Source: Pagrus major
Lineage: Eukaryota > Chordata > Actinopteri > Spariformes > Sparidae
Assembly: GCF_040436345.1 (NCBI RefSeq)
Contig: NC_133221.1
Location: forward strand, 29,202,508 to 29,266,507
Direction: 5' to 3'
Length of the DNA: 64,000 nt
Made by a program: the position numbers and the translations under genes. The notes below the pieces were generated by a model, which had not been told where the DNA came from, did no database searches, and was given only the letters and a program-made list of their open reading frames with translations. Shown piece after piece: positions 1 through 12,010 of the stretch. Within the stretch, counting starts at the first letter, position 1. Every line of letters starts with the position of its first letter.

Positions 1-1902
1 GACAATAAAATTCAAAACATCCTGCCTCCGTTCCATACGCATCTTTGTCATATCAAATGTTTGATAACCACATTTAAGAGGATCATTGCAAAATACATTT
101 GTTTATGTATATGTTCTGTGTTTATAAGAATATCAACTGATATATTAATAGCTTTAAGAGGCCAGCATCAGTCAGGCTCTATAGTTTGCATTTAGCTATG
201 TCTAAATCTGACCTGAGGAAAATATAGCCATTAAAAAAACCTCCCTGAAACCTTCACAATAAATATATCCTGAAACTCTCAAAGCAAAAATTACCATAAC
301 ACATTCAACTTATTAAAGGGTAAGTTTATCCGAAAATGAAAATTCAGTCATTATCTAATCAACGCCATGCTGACGGAAAGTCAGGTGAAGTTTCATAGTC
401 CACAAAACATTTCTGGAGCCTCACAACAAAACAGCCCTGCAGCATTCTCCGAAACAACTGAACTAGATGGGGACTTGTTTTAAAATGTAAAAAAACAACC
501 AAAAACAACATAAAATGGCTTCAAACAGCTCAGTCATTGTAATCCAATTCTTTGGAAGCCCCAATATCCTGAATAGATGTTATTTACACCCTGTTTAAGT
601 CAAAATCTTCACTGTAGCTGCTAAGCTACAAGCGTTAGCATGCACCCTGTCTGAAGTGGGTGCACGAGCGAGACTGTGCATCAAGGGTGTAAATAACATC
701 ATTTGAAATCAATTTTGGTTCTCTGGGCTTCAGCAGAATATGCTGTATGGAGCAATTTTATGTTTTTTGTTTGATTGTTTTAGTTTTTCAGTTATTTTTT
801 GTTTTTGTCTCCATCTACTTCAGTTGTTTAGGAGAATGCTGCAGCACCGGTTTGCAGTGAAGCTCCAGAAATGTTTTGTGAACTATGAAACCTCACCCGA
901 CTTTCCATCGACTTGGTGAGAAGATAAAGACTGAATTTTCATTTTTGGGTAACCTGCTCATTTAAATGTTTCACACACGGCTGCTTTCAAACAATAAAAG
1001 CCGCAGTAAATAATTCAGTGCAAACGCATCCCAAAACCATGTTCAACACTAATGATATGTCTCAGTGCTCCAAGAAGACATTACTCTGTATAATCAAACC
1101 ACCCTGACAAATAGATATGGATTACTGAGGAGATGATTTGTCTTGTTATAAATTAAATATTCTGTTTAGCAATACAGTCAAATTAGAAAGTATTTAAAGT
1201 CCTTCTCTGGTAATAATGCCTTCGTAACGTGTGTACAGTGCACTCTGAGGTTTCCCTCTTAAGTAACATAGACATACTCAGTAATCAGATCCTGTCATCT
1301 GAAAATATTCAAGTATTACCTGCCAGTTCCTGGTGGATGTAAACAATGCAGACGATGGCCAGTAATGGAGGTTAAAATACAAATGATCAACAATGTAAAG
1401 GAGAAGCTACATGAATGCGTCACACCCTGAGGATGACAAATGAAGAGCTGAGCAAAACCCCGGTGGATTCTACTTACTAGGCAACTAACGCAACACTTGA
1501 AGGGTTTTTCACCAGATCTGACCCCAATTAATGCTGTCTGACACACATTTCACAGAGTTGGGGTAATTATCCCGTGGTGTGATTAGTCATAGAGCCTTCG
1601 CAGCAATCAAAGAGTCTGGCCTGTTCACTTTGCTGCTTAATTAGGTCAACAACTCTTTTTGTGGTGGTTCACCTTCAGGACAGCAGAATCACAAACTATT
1701 GTGAAGTGATGTCTCTGAAGTGAAGAGCTTTTTGTATAAGCTGACATTCTTTTACTGGTGTCCTGCTGTAGATGAAGCAAGCGAGGTACGTGACCTGTTG
1801 TCTAGCTGCCAAATGTTGAAATCTCATTTAGTTCGTCCTTTGGGAAAGTTTTTAGGATATTTGATCTTCAGATGGTAACTGTGATCCTTCCTCATCTGCA
1901 TA
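1..1902. other. Non-coding region downstream of the HAD-like gene
   Basis: Apart from the palindromic repeat at 312-962 I see no exon, RNA gene or recognisable element. The far left edge may belong to another gene's flank, but nothing shows it. Confidence 0.6.
312..962. repeat. Palindromic interspersed repeat, about 650 bp
   Basis: The left arm has AAAATGAAAATTCAGTC and the right arm GACTGAATTTTCATTTT. Inner blocks also pair: CACAAAACATTTCTGGAGC on the left against GCTCCAGAAATGTTTTGTG on the right. Related partial copies occur at 9132-9536 and 52020-52216. It lies downstream of the HAD-like gene. Confidence 0.8.
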
Positions 1903-1908
1903 TTTATT
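1903..1908 (-). other. Candidate polyadenylation signal of the HAD-like gene
   Basis: AATAAA on the minus strand (TTTATT on plus) lies about 170 nt downstream of the stop at 2076. It is the nearest canonical hexamer I noticed. Usage is inferred. Confidence 0.4.
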
Positions 1909-2075
1909 AACGTGACCCTCCTTCATATGAAGTCCTTCAATAACTCATCAAACTTTGTGTTTGTAACCCTACCTACAGTTTTCTGCCTCTGCACCCTTCG
2001 TCTCCACTGGGATTGTTGTGTCAGGGTTAATGGAGCCCTACCACACGTACAGAGAGAGGGAGGTTTAACTGTGTT

Positions 2076-5000
2076 TTAGCCTGCCCCCTGCTGGAGATTC
2101 CTGTCATAGTTTTCAAGGCAGATGTGGACGCGCTGAGTGAAGTAGCTCGGGTCAGAAATGGCCCGGAGGAGGTCGGTCTGGACCAGTGTGATGTCATAGA
2201 GCTCAGAGGTGCAGGCTGTACGAGTCTCAGCACTGTCTGGGTCCAAGAACACCTGAGAAGATATACAAACACACGCGCACGCACACACACACACACACAC
2301 ACACACGACACAGAGAGGGGAAAAAGAGAAGAGAAAGTTATGCTCTGAACCAGCAACAGTCTCGCCAAAACATCTGTGGAAACTTACCGAGTCTGATTCC
2401 AGTTATGGGGAAAAGCTGCATTAATTCTGTTTGACAAAGTCCAAACAAACTCCTTATAAACATAAAAGTATCTCTAGAGACCATAGCATGAACAACTCAC
2501 TGACAAATACACACACACAGCAGTAGAGAATGTAAGAAAAACTGGATCATGCATTAGACTAAATGGATGTTGGGAGATGGTTTGCTGTGAAATGCTGTCA
2601 GGGAGGGTCTGTCTTCACTAGTGCCAATTGCAACTCAGACGTATTCTTGATTAGAAGTTGTTTAATTAGCGAGCGTGGTGGGAAAAAATGCTACTTTATC
2701 AAAATAACAGTTTGTATGTTTGTGCAGTCTTCCTGTTTCCCTTTTTGAATGACGAATGCAGACTACCGCCACCTGGTGGTATGGAGATGCATTTTACACA
2801 GGTGTAGAACGGACAAGCTAGTTGGCTGTTGGCTGTAGTCTTTGTGGTGTGTTCAAGTGCAGCTTTTGGGCCGAGACAGAGGCGACCTGAGGGGAATCAC
2901 CCTAATGGCCTTTGTTACCACTTGTTCTTCATCCGTTTGGTGTGTCTAGGCTCTAAATCATCAACTCCGTATAAAGAAGCTAAAAGCAATGTCTTCACAT
3001 TTTTCATATTTAAATAAAAATCTAAATGTGTTGGCTCTGCAAGAAGGGAAACCATATGGCCAGCTGTTTATGCGAGGACGAGCCAGGCTGTGTTCAAGTG
3101 AAAAACAACTTCAAGTGATAGACAAGAAAACGCCAGAGTTCACTAAAGAACACCAGAAAAAAATCATCTGCCTGTTAACATTCTGCAAAAACAAAGAAGC
3201 TTAATGCATAATGAATGCAGCAGGGAGAGAGACAGAGAGAGACAGAGAGAGCGCGATCACAAACCTTTGCATATACAATGTTCAGTTATCACAGAGTGAC
3301 TTCCTAGTGTGATGTTGAAAGAGTATAATTATCTATTGCAACCAGTGATCATGACCTGATCTACAGCTTTTTGAGATGTCATCTGATCTCCTGCCAACAG
3401 TCTTCCTGAGTGGGAGACAGAGTGTTCTCACTGCACTAAAGCATGTTTACATGTTGATCTCTTCAGCACCCGTGCCCACAGATTTAAGCTGTGCCAAAAA
3501 CCTGTAGTTACAATTTAGTAACAATCCGTACAGTTGATGTCCCTTTAAAAGAAGTGACAGTACCTTGGGTTGAACTATAGTATCCTCGTCATTCTGCCGA
3601 ATGTTGTCGTCTATGAAGATGTGCTGAACGTTTTGGTCAAAGGGGTCGACCCACAGCGGCTTCCCGCCACGAATGGAGAAGGTATTACTCGCCCACCTGG
3701 AGAAGAAACACGGGCACAGAAGGATTTGGTAAAGATGGGCAAAGGGATAGAGGCCACAAGGAGAGGCTTGAGGAGTGTGGTTTTATACCAGTCGAAGTGG
3801 TCCTGAAAGCCTCCCAGGCCCTGGACTGAGCTCAGGTACTGGTAAAGGCCTCTTTCTCCATCCCGAGTCGACACTCTGTCTTCGGCTCGGCTCAGGACGA
3901 TTCCCCTCTTGCTGCAGCGGATCTTGCCCGCAGTCATATTCACACTTAACTGAACCGAGAGTGACAAGAGGAGTCAGAGTCAGAGAGAGAAACAAAGAGG
4001 GGGGACTGCTCTGAACCCTGTGATAAGCAGAAGACCAAAAAACTTATGGGAAATGATTTTGTTATTAAATCATGGCCTCTGGCAGACTTGACCTAAATTA
4101 ACTGTCAGATCAGCTTTTTATTTTCTCACACATTAAAATAATGAGCTCAATAACCCTGTAGCTTTAAAATAGAGTGGATACTTTAGAGAAAACATCATAA
4201 AACTATCCAACAGCATGAAAATGATTCTTGACTTGATCGTGTCATGGTGGAGTTTAAAATAAAAAAAAGGCCTCTGGCAGTTTTAACTTAATTTGACACC
4301 ACTGTTCATCAGTAGAATCAGTTATTTAACTAAAACACTGTCCATTGTCATGCTACTGGAGCAGCCTCAGGATGGCAATGTTAATCAATACTTGGTTTAA
4401 GACCGAACATCTCCAAGCTAATGACGCTCCTGTTGCTCCTGTTAACAACAGTTGTGTTTAGTGCTATTGCTCGGTTGTGTAATATGGTGTCCCTCTGGTG
4501 CTCTTCAGTTTAGGGATCCCAACAGTTTGAAAGTGTTGAAGAAGTCTGAGGCACTCGAGAGGGTAACAAGTTAAAAAAAGCCTTTAGTAACTCATGGTAA
4601 TAACATGCCTACACATTTCAGCCATTAAGGTCTTCATCAGGACAAGCACTTTAATAGAGTGGTGTAGCGATGATGTAATTTTGAAGGCTAACCCGGAAGT
4701 AAACATCGCCCTGGTTCCCTCGATACTTGGATTTTGGATCATTGCTCAAAATAAACTGTGTCAAACACAAGTTTATGATTCTTACACGTTTTATTCAGCA
4801 AGATAATCTTCACAGATGAACACCACTTTTGTGATTTTCGAAAGCATGAACGCTAGAAATAAAAAGCTCATGTTAGGATATAAACAGACTACATCACGGT
4901 CACATGACTTAAACGTCACCACCACTGAGAGTCTTACTACACAACTACTATACAAGTTTTCTATAAACCGATGATTAATGTACAAGTTGTAAAGAGTTAG

Positions 5001-8000
5001 AATAGTTTGTAACTAAAGTCGGCCTGTAAAGACGGACTAGCGAGTAGACGAGTCTCTGTGTTTGCTTATTATCAAATGTAAGCATGCTAACATGTTAGAT
5101 GGTGAGCAAGGTAAAGGTTTCCTGCTAAACATTAGTATATTTGCATTGTCATTATGATTCAGTATATTAGCTGGCTGACAGTAGCATTTAGCTCAAAGCG
5201 GCGCAGCGCAGCTGCACAGAGCTGATACCTTTTGCTAAACTCACCTTATAACAGTATAGTATTATAATGACATTATGTTTGTGGACAAATGAAACATCAT
5301 GTGTCTAAAGAATGCTGAAGACTAGCCATTCAAACAATATCATATTTTTGTATGTACATAGCTACATTAGTTCTGTCCTTATTGAATATGGCATGTGAGA
5401 AAAAATAGCAAAAGGCATATTCCAGCAGTCCACATCCACTGACACTGAGTCTGTTTTCTCATTGAATCACACCCTGAGGAGTTCAATGCACTCCGTTTTA
5501 TCGAAATGTGATTTAACACTGCTGTCATGGAGGTTAGAAAGCTTAAACTATCAAGTCGGGCATTTGCATAAAAATCTAAAATGGACAGACTAAGTGAAAA
5601 GTGTTAGTCTTAAGTGGTGTAGTTATTATGGGCAGTGCCAGTTTACTGTGTTACAGCTGTAATGCATGGACACTAACACCCCAACATGCATAATACAGAT
5701 AAAAGATTAGCATGGAGGCAGTGATGTCTTAGCTGGAATTAATAACCACTACTGCACTGCTTTAATTAGGCTTGTTTTCCGTCCTCACCAATCTCCAACA
5801 CTTGACAGTAATGATGAAGCTGGAGCTGCTGCACCCAAAAACTCACTGATGCAGGAAAACAAACAGCTCAAGTTCAGAAACTGAACAATCACATTATGTC
5901 ATGTGATTACGCCCCCCCTGCTCTTTCTGTCTAAAGCAGAGATAAATAGCTTCTGACAGGACTGTTTGAATAAGACTTCCACTGTGCTCTCCTCCAGACT
6001 GCTTACTGTGGCTGACAGGTTCACCGTCTGACATCTCTTCCACCCCTCGCCTCATCATCTGTCCATTCCACTCTCTCCACTGTTCTCTCAAAATCAATGT
6101 GTTCCACCCCATCAAGCTAACAGGTACAAAACCCTCCGGGAGTCAAGGAGTTGCATTGTAGGGTGCAGAAGGTCATGCCCTTCAAAAGTACACTTCGCAG
6201 TCAAATGTTCATCAAAAGAAAAAAGAATGAAAGAATGAAAAATAGGTGGATCATCATTCTTTCATGTGTTAATTCTACAGTCAGAAGTTTCAGTCAGAAG
6301 TTGTGCATACTGTAGGGCTGTAACTAACGATCATTTGCATTATCTATTGGTCTGCTGATCTTTTTCACAATTAATTGCTTAGTCTATAATATGTCAAAAA
6401 ATAAATCACAATGCTCATCACAATTTCCCAGAGCCCACAGTGACGTCTTCGAATTGTTTCTTTAGTCCAGCAGTCCAAAACCCAAAGACTCTTCAGCTAC
6501 TAGTGTAAATGACAAAGAAAAGCAGCAAAGCCTGATGATTTAATTCAAATCAAAATCGCTGGCAACTCATTTTATTTGAATCCACTTAACGATTAATTGA
6601 CTAATCATTGCAGTTCCAGCATACCATCACCTCCATTGTTATTGCATTGCTTAGATTTGTTGGTTAGCTGAAAGGTCCACCTTCAAAATAAAGATCAAAA
6701 TTTCATTATGATTCTATTTTTTTTTTTTTCCAAACGTGGTTCATTACCTGGAGCCCACTACTGACTGTGAGCAGGTCTGGTCACAGTGCATTCATGTGGT
6801 GTTGGAAGTATTTAAACACACAAAGACATGGCTGACAAAAGTAAATGTTTGGTTGATGTGAGAAACTTTTACTAATTCACATGTTGCATATCAATTTTTG
6901 CTCATATGTAATTTGTAACATGGTAATAAGTTGTAACCGACCTAAATTATTTAGTAAAAGGTTTTTATTAGCATTAACCCTCATAACAAGTCAAGGAAAA
7001 GCAATATATAGTGGTGTTAGGTAATAGCGTCCACGTTGTTCTCATGAACACTCCAAAGTATGAAGAACGACTTCCCAACTCTGGAAATGGGAACAACAAA
7101 GGAATCTGTGAATGCTCTATTACTCTCTACGCTCAGACTGAGGAGCTACTTTTGTTGTGAATTACTCGGACTAAAAACGCAGCAGTCATGAAGTTAGGAC
7201 TGGCACGCTCCTTATTTTCAGGAGGCTCTCCTGACTCAGGAGCTCTTTTCAGATATTTTGTGATCATGGCTCCAGGTTCCTAGAGGTCAAGTCAACAAAC
7301 TGTGAAGTATTTTAAATCTCATTTCATAACCTATTTATATTAAAAGACATGGTATTGTTTCAATGCATTTTCATGCTTCATTCATGGTTTTTATTGTCTT
7401 TTATTGTGTTTATTTTTGCTGCTCTGAAGCACGTAACCCTGTTTTGAAAATCACTGTATAAATAATGTCTGACAGTGTGACTTTAGTGTGCATTGTTGTA
7501 AAGCTCACTCAGACAGTGTGTGGTATGTGCAGTAAATTAACCCCAATCTATCAGCTTTGTTTGATAGTTTCAGGGCATCAAAATGTGTTGTGTAACTTGC
7601 ATGAACTGATCCTTTAATTAAAAGACAAAATACTGTATTTCACAGAGACAGTGGTGTGAATGTCTCATTTTAACTCATGCATGATTCTACTTCACCTTGA
7701 GATCAGGCAGATCAGGGAACAGTGGATGAGCCCCTTCATCCACTGCTTTGAACATGGCTCTGAGCACTCGAGGTAGGTCGGATCCAAACGTACGAAAAAG
7801 GATAGCAAAATCCCTTCCTTCCTGCGCCAGGTCTTTGAGCAGCTGGAAGAAGGAGGGCAGGATCCAGTGGTACAGCTGACCATCCTCACCTTTGACAGCC
7901 AGCTCTCTGTCTCCCTGCAGGGAACACAGTGAGGGCGGTCAGCAACACATCATTTCACCAGAGAACAAGGAAGCTGTATAGGCTGCGACTATACGGCGGA

Positions 8001-9543
8001 GCCACTTTGCCAGTGAAAAAACTGATTCACAAGCATATCCTTAACTCTTTGATGTGCATGACTGAACAGGTCCTGACAAGTGCAAACGCTACAGAAGAAG
8101 AAAGTCATTTTGTGTCTACAATCTAGATGTCTGGAAGTCATTTGTGAAGGATTCATTGAGAAACAGCTGATTATCAGTTTGTTAGCATTTACTTTAGAAA
8201 CAATGAAAGCTATTTGTTCAGAGCTTCTCAAGGCAGAGCAGCCAGAGGGCAGCAGAGAGAACGCCAGAAAATATTTTCTCAATAAAACATGACCCAGTTT
8301 CAATCAAATCAGTGAATAAAGTTGTGTTTTTGTACAGTAATCGATCATGTCCGGTCCATAGCAACACACTCCTCTGGCGACATTCTTCTTTTTATACATC
8401 CGTGGCAGCATCATAGGATAAAGAAAGCATTTATTGGACAAATAATTAATATACGCTCCCAGGTTCAGGATGAGCCATCAACATTATTGTGTTTCCATGA
8501 AGGTAACTCTAAAATACCAGTGAAAATAGTTTAAAAATAGCTTTTTGGCATTTTTGGGCCTGATGCTTGTGTAAAGGTGCAATATGAAGCAAGACATCTG
8601 TGATTTAAAAAAAAAAAACTTAAACAGCAATTTTGACTTCATGGGAACTTTAACTAGAAATCTTTTTTCAGCTGATGCCAATAACTGATAATTACCTGCT
8701 TTTCATGGCTGATACCGATAAGATAATAGACAATTTCACATTTTGTTTTTTAAAAAGAAGCTCCTAACCTTTAGGGAAAGGCTAAGACGTAGTGAGCAAA
8801 GATGGATGATTAATATTCCACAGCTCTAATAAGATTTGTTGTGTTAAAACTCGTTCACTCCTCTCTGAACCCTTGTGAAACATGCATTTCAAATTGCAGT
8901 TGTGTTGTCTTCATCTGAAAGTGTAAGAAATGTCCACACCGAAGACGACGTGTTTGTCTCTCTAATCTACACCCTGGTGCAGCAATGTGACATCATGAGC
9001 ACAACGGGCTGCACTTGTTCTCCTCGTATCTCTTCTTGTAAATGCTGCACTTGTTAAGCAATTTGGCTTCATATTATCGACTCCATTTATCAGCTAAAAT
9101 TTCACTGATAACAATATATCACTCATCCCTACTCTAAACAACCGAAACAGATTAGGACTCATTTTAAAAATGTAAATAAAACAAAAAGGAAAAAATAACA
9201 TAAAATGGCTCCCTGCTTGTTATCTACACCCTCAACTCATGGATGAGCTTGTGCACCCACTTCAGATAGGATGCACGCCAACTCGATTGAAAGATTTCTG
9301 TTTTAAAAAGGGCGTTAATAACGTCTTTTCAAATTTATTTGGGATCTCTGCTCCTCTGGAGACTTGGCTTACATTGGACGAGCTATATAGAGGCTTTTTT
9401 TTCCTGGTAATTTTTCCCAATAGTCTCCATCTACTTCAGTTGTTCAGGAGAATGTTGTTTTGCTGTGAAGCTCCAGAAATGTTTTGTGGACTTCAAAACT
9501 TCACCCAACTTTCCATCAGCATTGTTGTGGGTCGCTAATAAAG

Positions 9544-9582
<39 letters not shown>

Positions 9583-10359
9583 GTTGGGTGAACTGTCCAT
9601 TTAACTTATATACCTCTGTATGCGTCACCATAGATTTTTGCATTTTAAACACATGCCAGATGACTGGTTTGTCTAGTCTCTGGCTCACAGGAAAAAGTGA
9701 CATCATCAGCCGGTTTTACTAACTGTTGAACAGAGGAAAAAAGAGACAAAATATCAGCTCATACAGACGTATGTCACTGTGTGATCTTCATGTTGAATGT
9801 ATATAGGTGTTTAAACTGGAAAAGACTATTGTAACTTCAGGGTTTGTAACACGACAATGCTCAAGGTCGCTGGAAGAAATAAAGGTTTGGATATGAATCC
9901 GAAGATTTACAACCTTTGTAATAACAATCTTCTGGGAGTCGAGTATCATGTTCAGTTTGAACATAAAGGTTGAAGCATAATGGGTAATAGATGAAAATAC
10001 AAGCAAAAGCTGAATTTAAATCATCCATTTTTGAATTCATTTTGTTATTAACCCCAGCTCTCTATCCCTCACACCAAACTGCAAACCCTCGGCGACAGAG
10101 CTTTCTGTGTGACAGCCCCCACTCTCTGGAACTCTCTCCCAGCTGAAATCCACAAACAGACTTCTCTGGAGAACTTCAAAAAAGACTTAAAAACCTATCT
10201 CTTCAATAAGGCCTATCAGCTCTAAGTCCAGCCCCAACAATAAACATTTCTCGTTCTTTATCTTATATGTATTTTTGCTTATCCATCTATTCTTTGTTTT
10301 GTATGTTCCACTTTGTTAAGCGTCCTTGGGTACCCTGAAAGGGGCTATATAAATTAAAT

Positions 10360-10399
<40 letters not shown>

Positions 10400-11800
10400 A
10401 GGCTGATAAAGATGAACTTCACATGAGAAAAGGTGCCTTTTTGAAGAATTGAAGAGTTCTACCTCTGTTTAAGTCATTGTTGCACTTCATTCCTGCCAGG
10501 TGCCAATGTTTTGTCATATCTGCTTTGTGTATATATGAAGTTATACACAATCTAAAAAGTAGTAGTGATCAGAGGGGAATGATTTCTCTCATATGAACAC
10601 TTAATATAAGAAACATCATACAGACACTTTCCAACTGGTCATCCTATCCGTTCTCTCTTATTTGATGCTTGCCTTGACGCCGTCGGGCCAGCGCAGTAGA
10701 TCCAGATGCTCATCCAGAATCCCACGGAAACGTCGCCCTGCAGTGGAGGTGAAACCTGGTATCCGTCCAAACTGAGAGTAGTAGCTAACAGCATCATTGC
10801 AAGGTGGGAGCAGGGAGGGCGCGTCACTCAGCCATTCCCACGTTCCTGTATAAAAGTGTTTGTGAATTATTTTAAATACACTAAAGACTAAAGACACACT
10901 AAACAAGTGATCACAGAATGAGTGGAGGATGCCAGTGCAGAGCGCATGATATCATGATTTAATTGCTCCATTGTCTCTGATGACTTCATACACAAGTCAA
11001 TTTTCTGTACAAGCTTAATTAAGTATTATCACTGCACTTACATAAATACATGGGGATGTTGGAAGAAAACACATTTGATTTTGCTTCATTAAACAGATCA
11101 AGACCATATTCTGCCAAACGTTAATTTAATGTTTACTATCACATTAGTATAATGTGAACATCATTAAGTATTACTTTATACCTCTGATACATTTATATTG
11201 ATGGTGTCCTGCAATTCGGCATATGTGTGATTTCAATACTGTGTTCAGTTTCACTAACATCTACAGTTGTTTTGATTCGTTCGCAGCTTGTTCTTACTTG
11301 TATGGTCAGAGAAGTAAAGCAGGAGAAGTCATTTAAATTCACTGATTTCTAAATGGAGTTTGGTGTTTTCTTTTACCACAACAGGAACAATAACTTCCCT
11401 GTCATCACCTGACTGAGCGCGCACACACACACACACGCACATGCATACAGTCTATGGTACACACACATTCCCAGCATTCCTGTGTGATACTATAAATTAC
11501 TGTCAAGTCCATTTCCAGTTTACCGTGTTTGTTCATCTTCCCCCAGGTGACAGTTGTGAGGAAATAGTCCAGAGCCGCCACAGTCCCCTGACCTGTCACG
11601 GCGTCCGACACCAGTATGGTGTTGTTGAGGTCGACGTGCAGGACCACCTTTTTCCTCTGCTCATGAATTGGGAGCCACGGCCCCAGAGGGACCGTCACCG
11701 AGGGGTCACCTGTCCCGCACAGAGGCTCCGGGACATTTCTGCTATTTGTCCCGTCATGTTCTTCAGCTTGGCGGCCGCTGTTCTCACCGAACTCCGCCAT
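2076..11800 (-). CDS. HAD-like protein of unknown function, six exons, 379 residues
   Basis: Coding exons, 5' to 3' on the minus strand: 11800-11524, 10845-10673, 7914-7696, 3949-3789, 3696-3564, 2252-2076. They sum to 1140 nt, an exact open frame with stop TAA at 2078-2076. The start ATG (11800) has G at -3 and +4. The product has no visible signal peptide or membrane segment, so it is probably cytosolic. A HAD-like layout is visible: a hydrophobic strand into D57-L-N-N-T61 (KVVLHVDLNNTI), a strand ending at T192 (FAILFRTFGSD), and D306-D307 in HIFIDDNI. The second Asp of the usual DxDxT motif is Asn59. All splice sites are GT-AG except intron 2, which uses a GC donor (AAG|GCAAGC at 10673/10672). 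I do not recognise a named family; an inactive or altered phosphohydrolase fold is inference. Confidence 0.88.
2267..2306. repeat. (AC)n microsatellite beside the last exon of the HAD-like gene
   Basis: An AC/GC-rich dinucleotide run. On the transcribed strand it reads as a UG repeat ending about 15 nt before the acceptor of the terminal exon (2252). Confidence 0.9.
5075..5230. repeat. 'GCTAACATG' type repeat, diverged copy in the HAD-like gene
   Basis: AAGCATGCTAACATGTTAG, TTTCCTGCTAAACATTAG, GTAGCATTTAGCTCAAAG and CACAGAGCTG follow the family order. Confidence 0.55.
6313..6618. mobile_element. Small hAT-like MITE
   Basis: It begins TAGGGCTGTAACTAACGAT and ends ACTAATCATTGCAGTTCCA, giving imperfect inverted ends of the common teleost 'GGGCTGCAACTAACGAT' family. 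It is flanked by GCATACTG (6305-6312) and GCATACCA (6619-6626), a diverged 8-bp duplication matching at 6 of 8 bases. The interior has the family's CAATTTCCCAGAGCCCA and CCAAAACCCAAAGA blocks. No ORF. It lies in intron 3 of the HAD-like gene. Confidence 0.75.
8660..9131. repeat. Unnamed about 470-bp repeat, copy A
   Basis: It aligns along most of its length with 12875-13345. Identical blocks include CTCTAATAAGATTTGTTGTG, TGTTAAAACT, CTGAACCCTTGTG and AGCAAAGATG. No ORF or inverted ends were noticed. It lies in intron 2 of the HAD-like gene. Confidence 0.7.
9132..9536. repeat. Partial copy of the 312-962 palindromic repeat
   Basis: It shares AACATAAAATGGCT, CTCCATCTACTTCAGTTGTT, GGAGAATG and GCTCCAGAAATGTTTTGTG with the 312-962 element, ending in an (ATCT)n tract. 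The outer left arm is missing. It lies in intron 2 of the HAD-like gene. Confidence 0.7.
9544..9581. repeat. (ATCT)n microsatellite
   Basis: A clean ATCT tetranucleotide tract of about nine units at the end of the 9132-9536 repeat copy. Confidence 0.9.
10060..10398 (+). mobile_element. 3' end of a non-LTR retrotransposon (LINE) with (ATT)n tail
   Basis: The plus strand encodes a typical C-terminal LINE peptide (GDRAFCVTAPTLWNSLP, SLENFKKDLKTYLFNKAYQL, then a stop). About 160 bp of 3' untranslated sequence follows, then an (ATT)n tail at 10361-10398. The rest of the element is missing, as with 5'-truncated insertions. It resembles CR1/L2/Rex1-type elements. It lies in intron 2 of the HAD-like gene, opposite to its orientation. 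Confidence 0.82.
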
Positions 11801-12010
11801 GACTGTAAAACAACTGACGACTGGTCTTGGTTTGAAATAATTTCGACAAAAAGTTGCTACCTAACCGGCTTAGCTGTGTGACTCATGGTTGTTTACCGGT
11901 ACTTCCTCGTCCTCCACGCCATCTTCTTCTTCTTCTACGTGCTAACTGTTGTACACCACCACACAGAGGAAAGAGCGCCATCTTCCGGCGCTGTAAGACT
12001 CTGACAGATG
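11801..12010 (-). promoter_or_regulatory. Presumed promoter/5'UTR of the HAD-like gene with ETS and YY1 motifs
   Basis: Just upstream of the ATG, the minus strand reads GCCGGAAGATGGCGC at 11989-11976, an ETS core (CCGGAAG) running into a YY1 core (AAGATGGCG). A second AAGATGGCG lies at 11926-11918 in the same orientation. YY1 motifs in this orientation are typical of TATA-less vertebrate core promoters near the start site. No TATA box is evident. The exact start site cannot be read from the sequence. Confidence 0.5.

Larger units (their letters stand above)
3950..7695 (-). other. Intron 3 of the HAD-like gene
   Basis: A 3.75-kb intron bounded by GTGAAG (donor after 7696) and GGTTCAG (acceptor before 3949). 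It holds the hAT-like MITE (6313-6618) and a GCTAACATG-type copy (5075-5230). The rest is A/T-rich and unremarkable. Confidence 0.75.
7915..10672 (-). other. Intron 2 of the HAD-like gene (GC-AG)
   Basis: Donor GCAAGC at 10672 and acceptor CCCTGCAG before 7914. Contents: LINE tail (10060-10398), palindromic repeat copy (9132-9536), (ATCT)n, and the unnamed repeat copy A (8660-9131). It is almost wholly repeat-derived. Confidence 0.75.

Noticed and set aside
2027..2368. ORFs dominated by VCVCVCV or HTHTHT runs here and at 54520-54837, 57655-57924 and 58521-58745
   Set aside because: They are translations of CA/TG microsatellites or run through exon edges into repeats.
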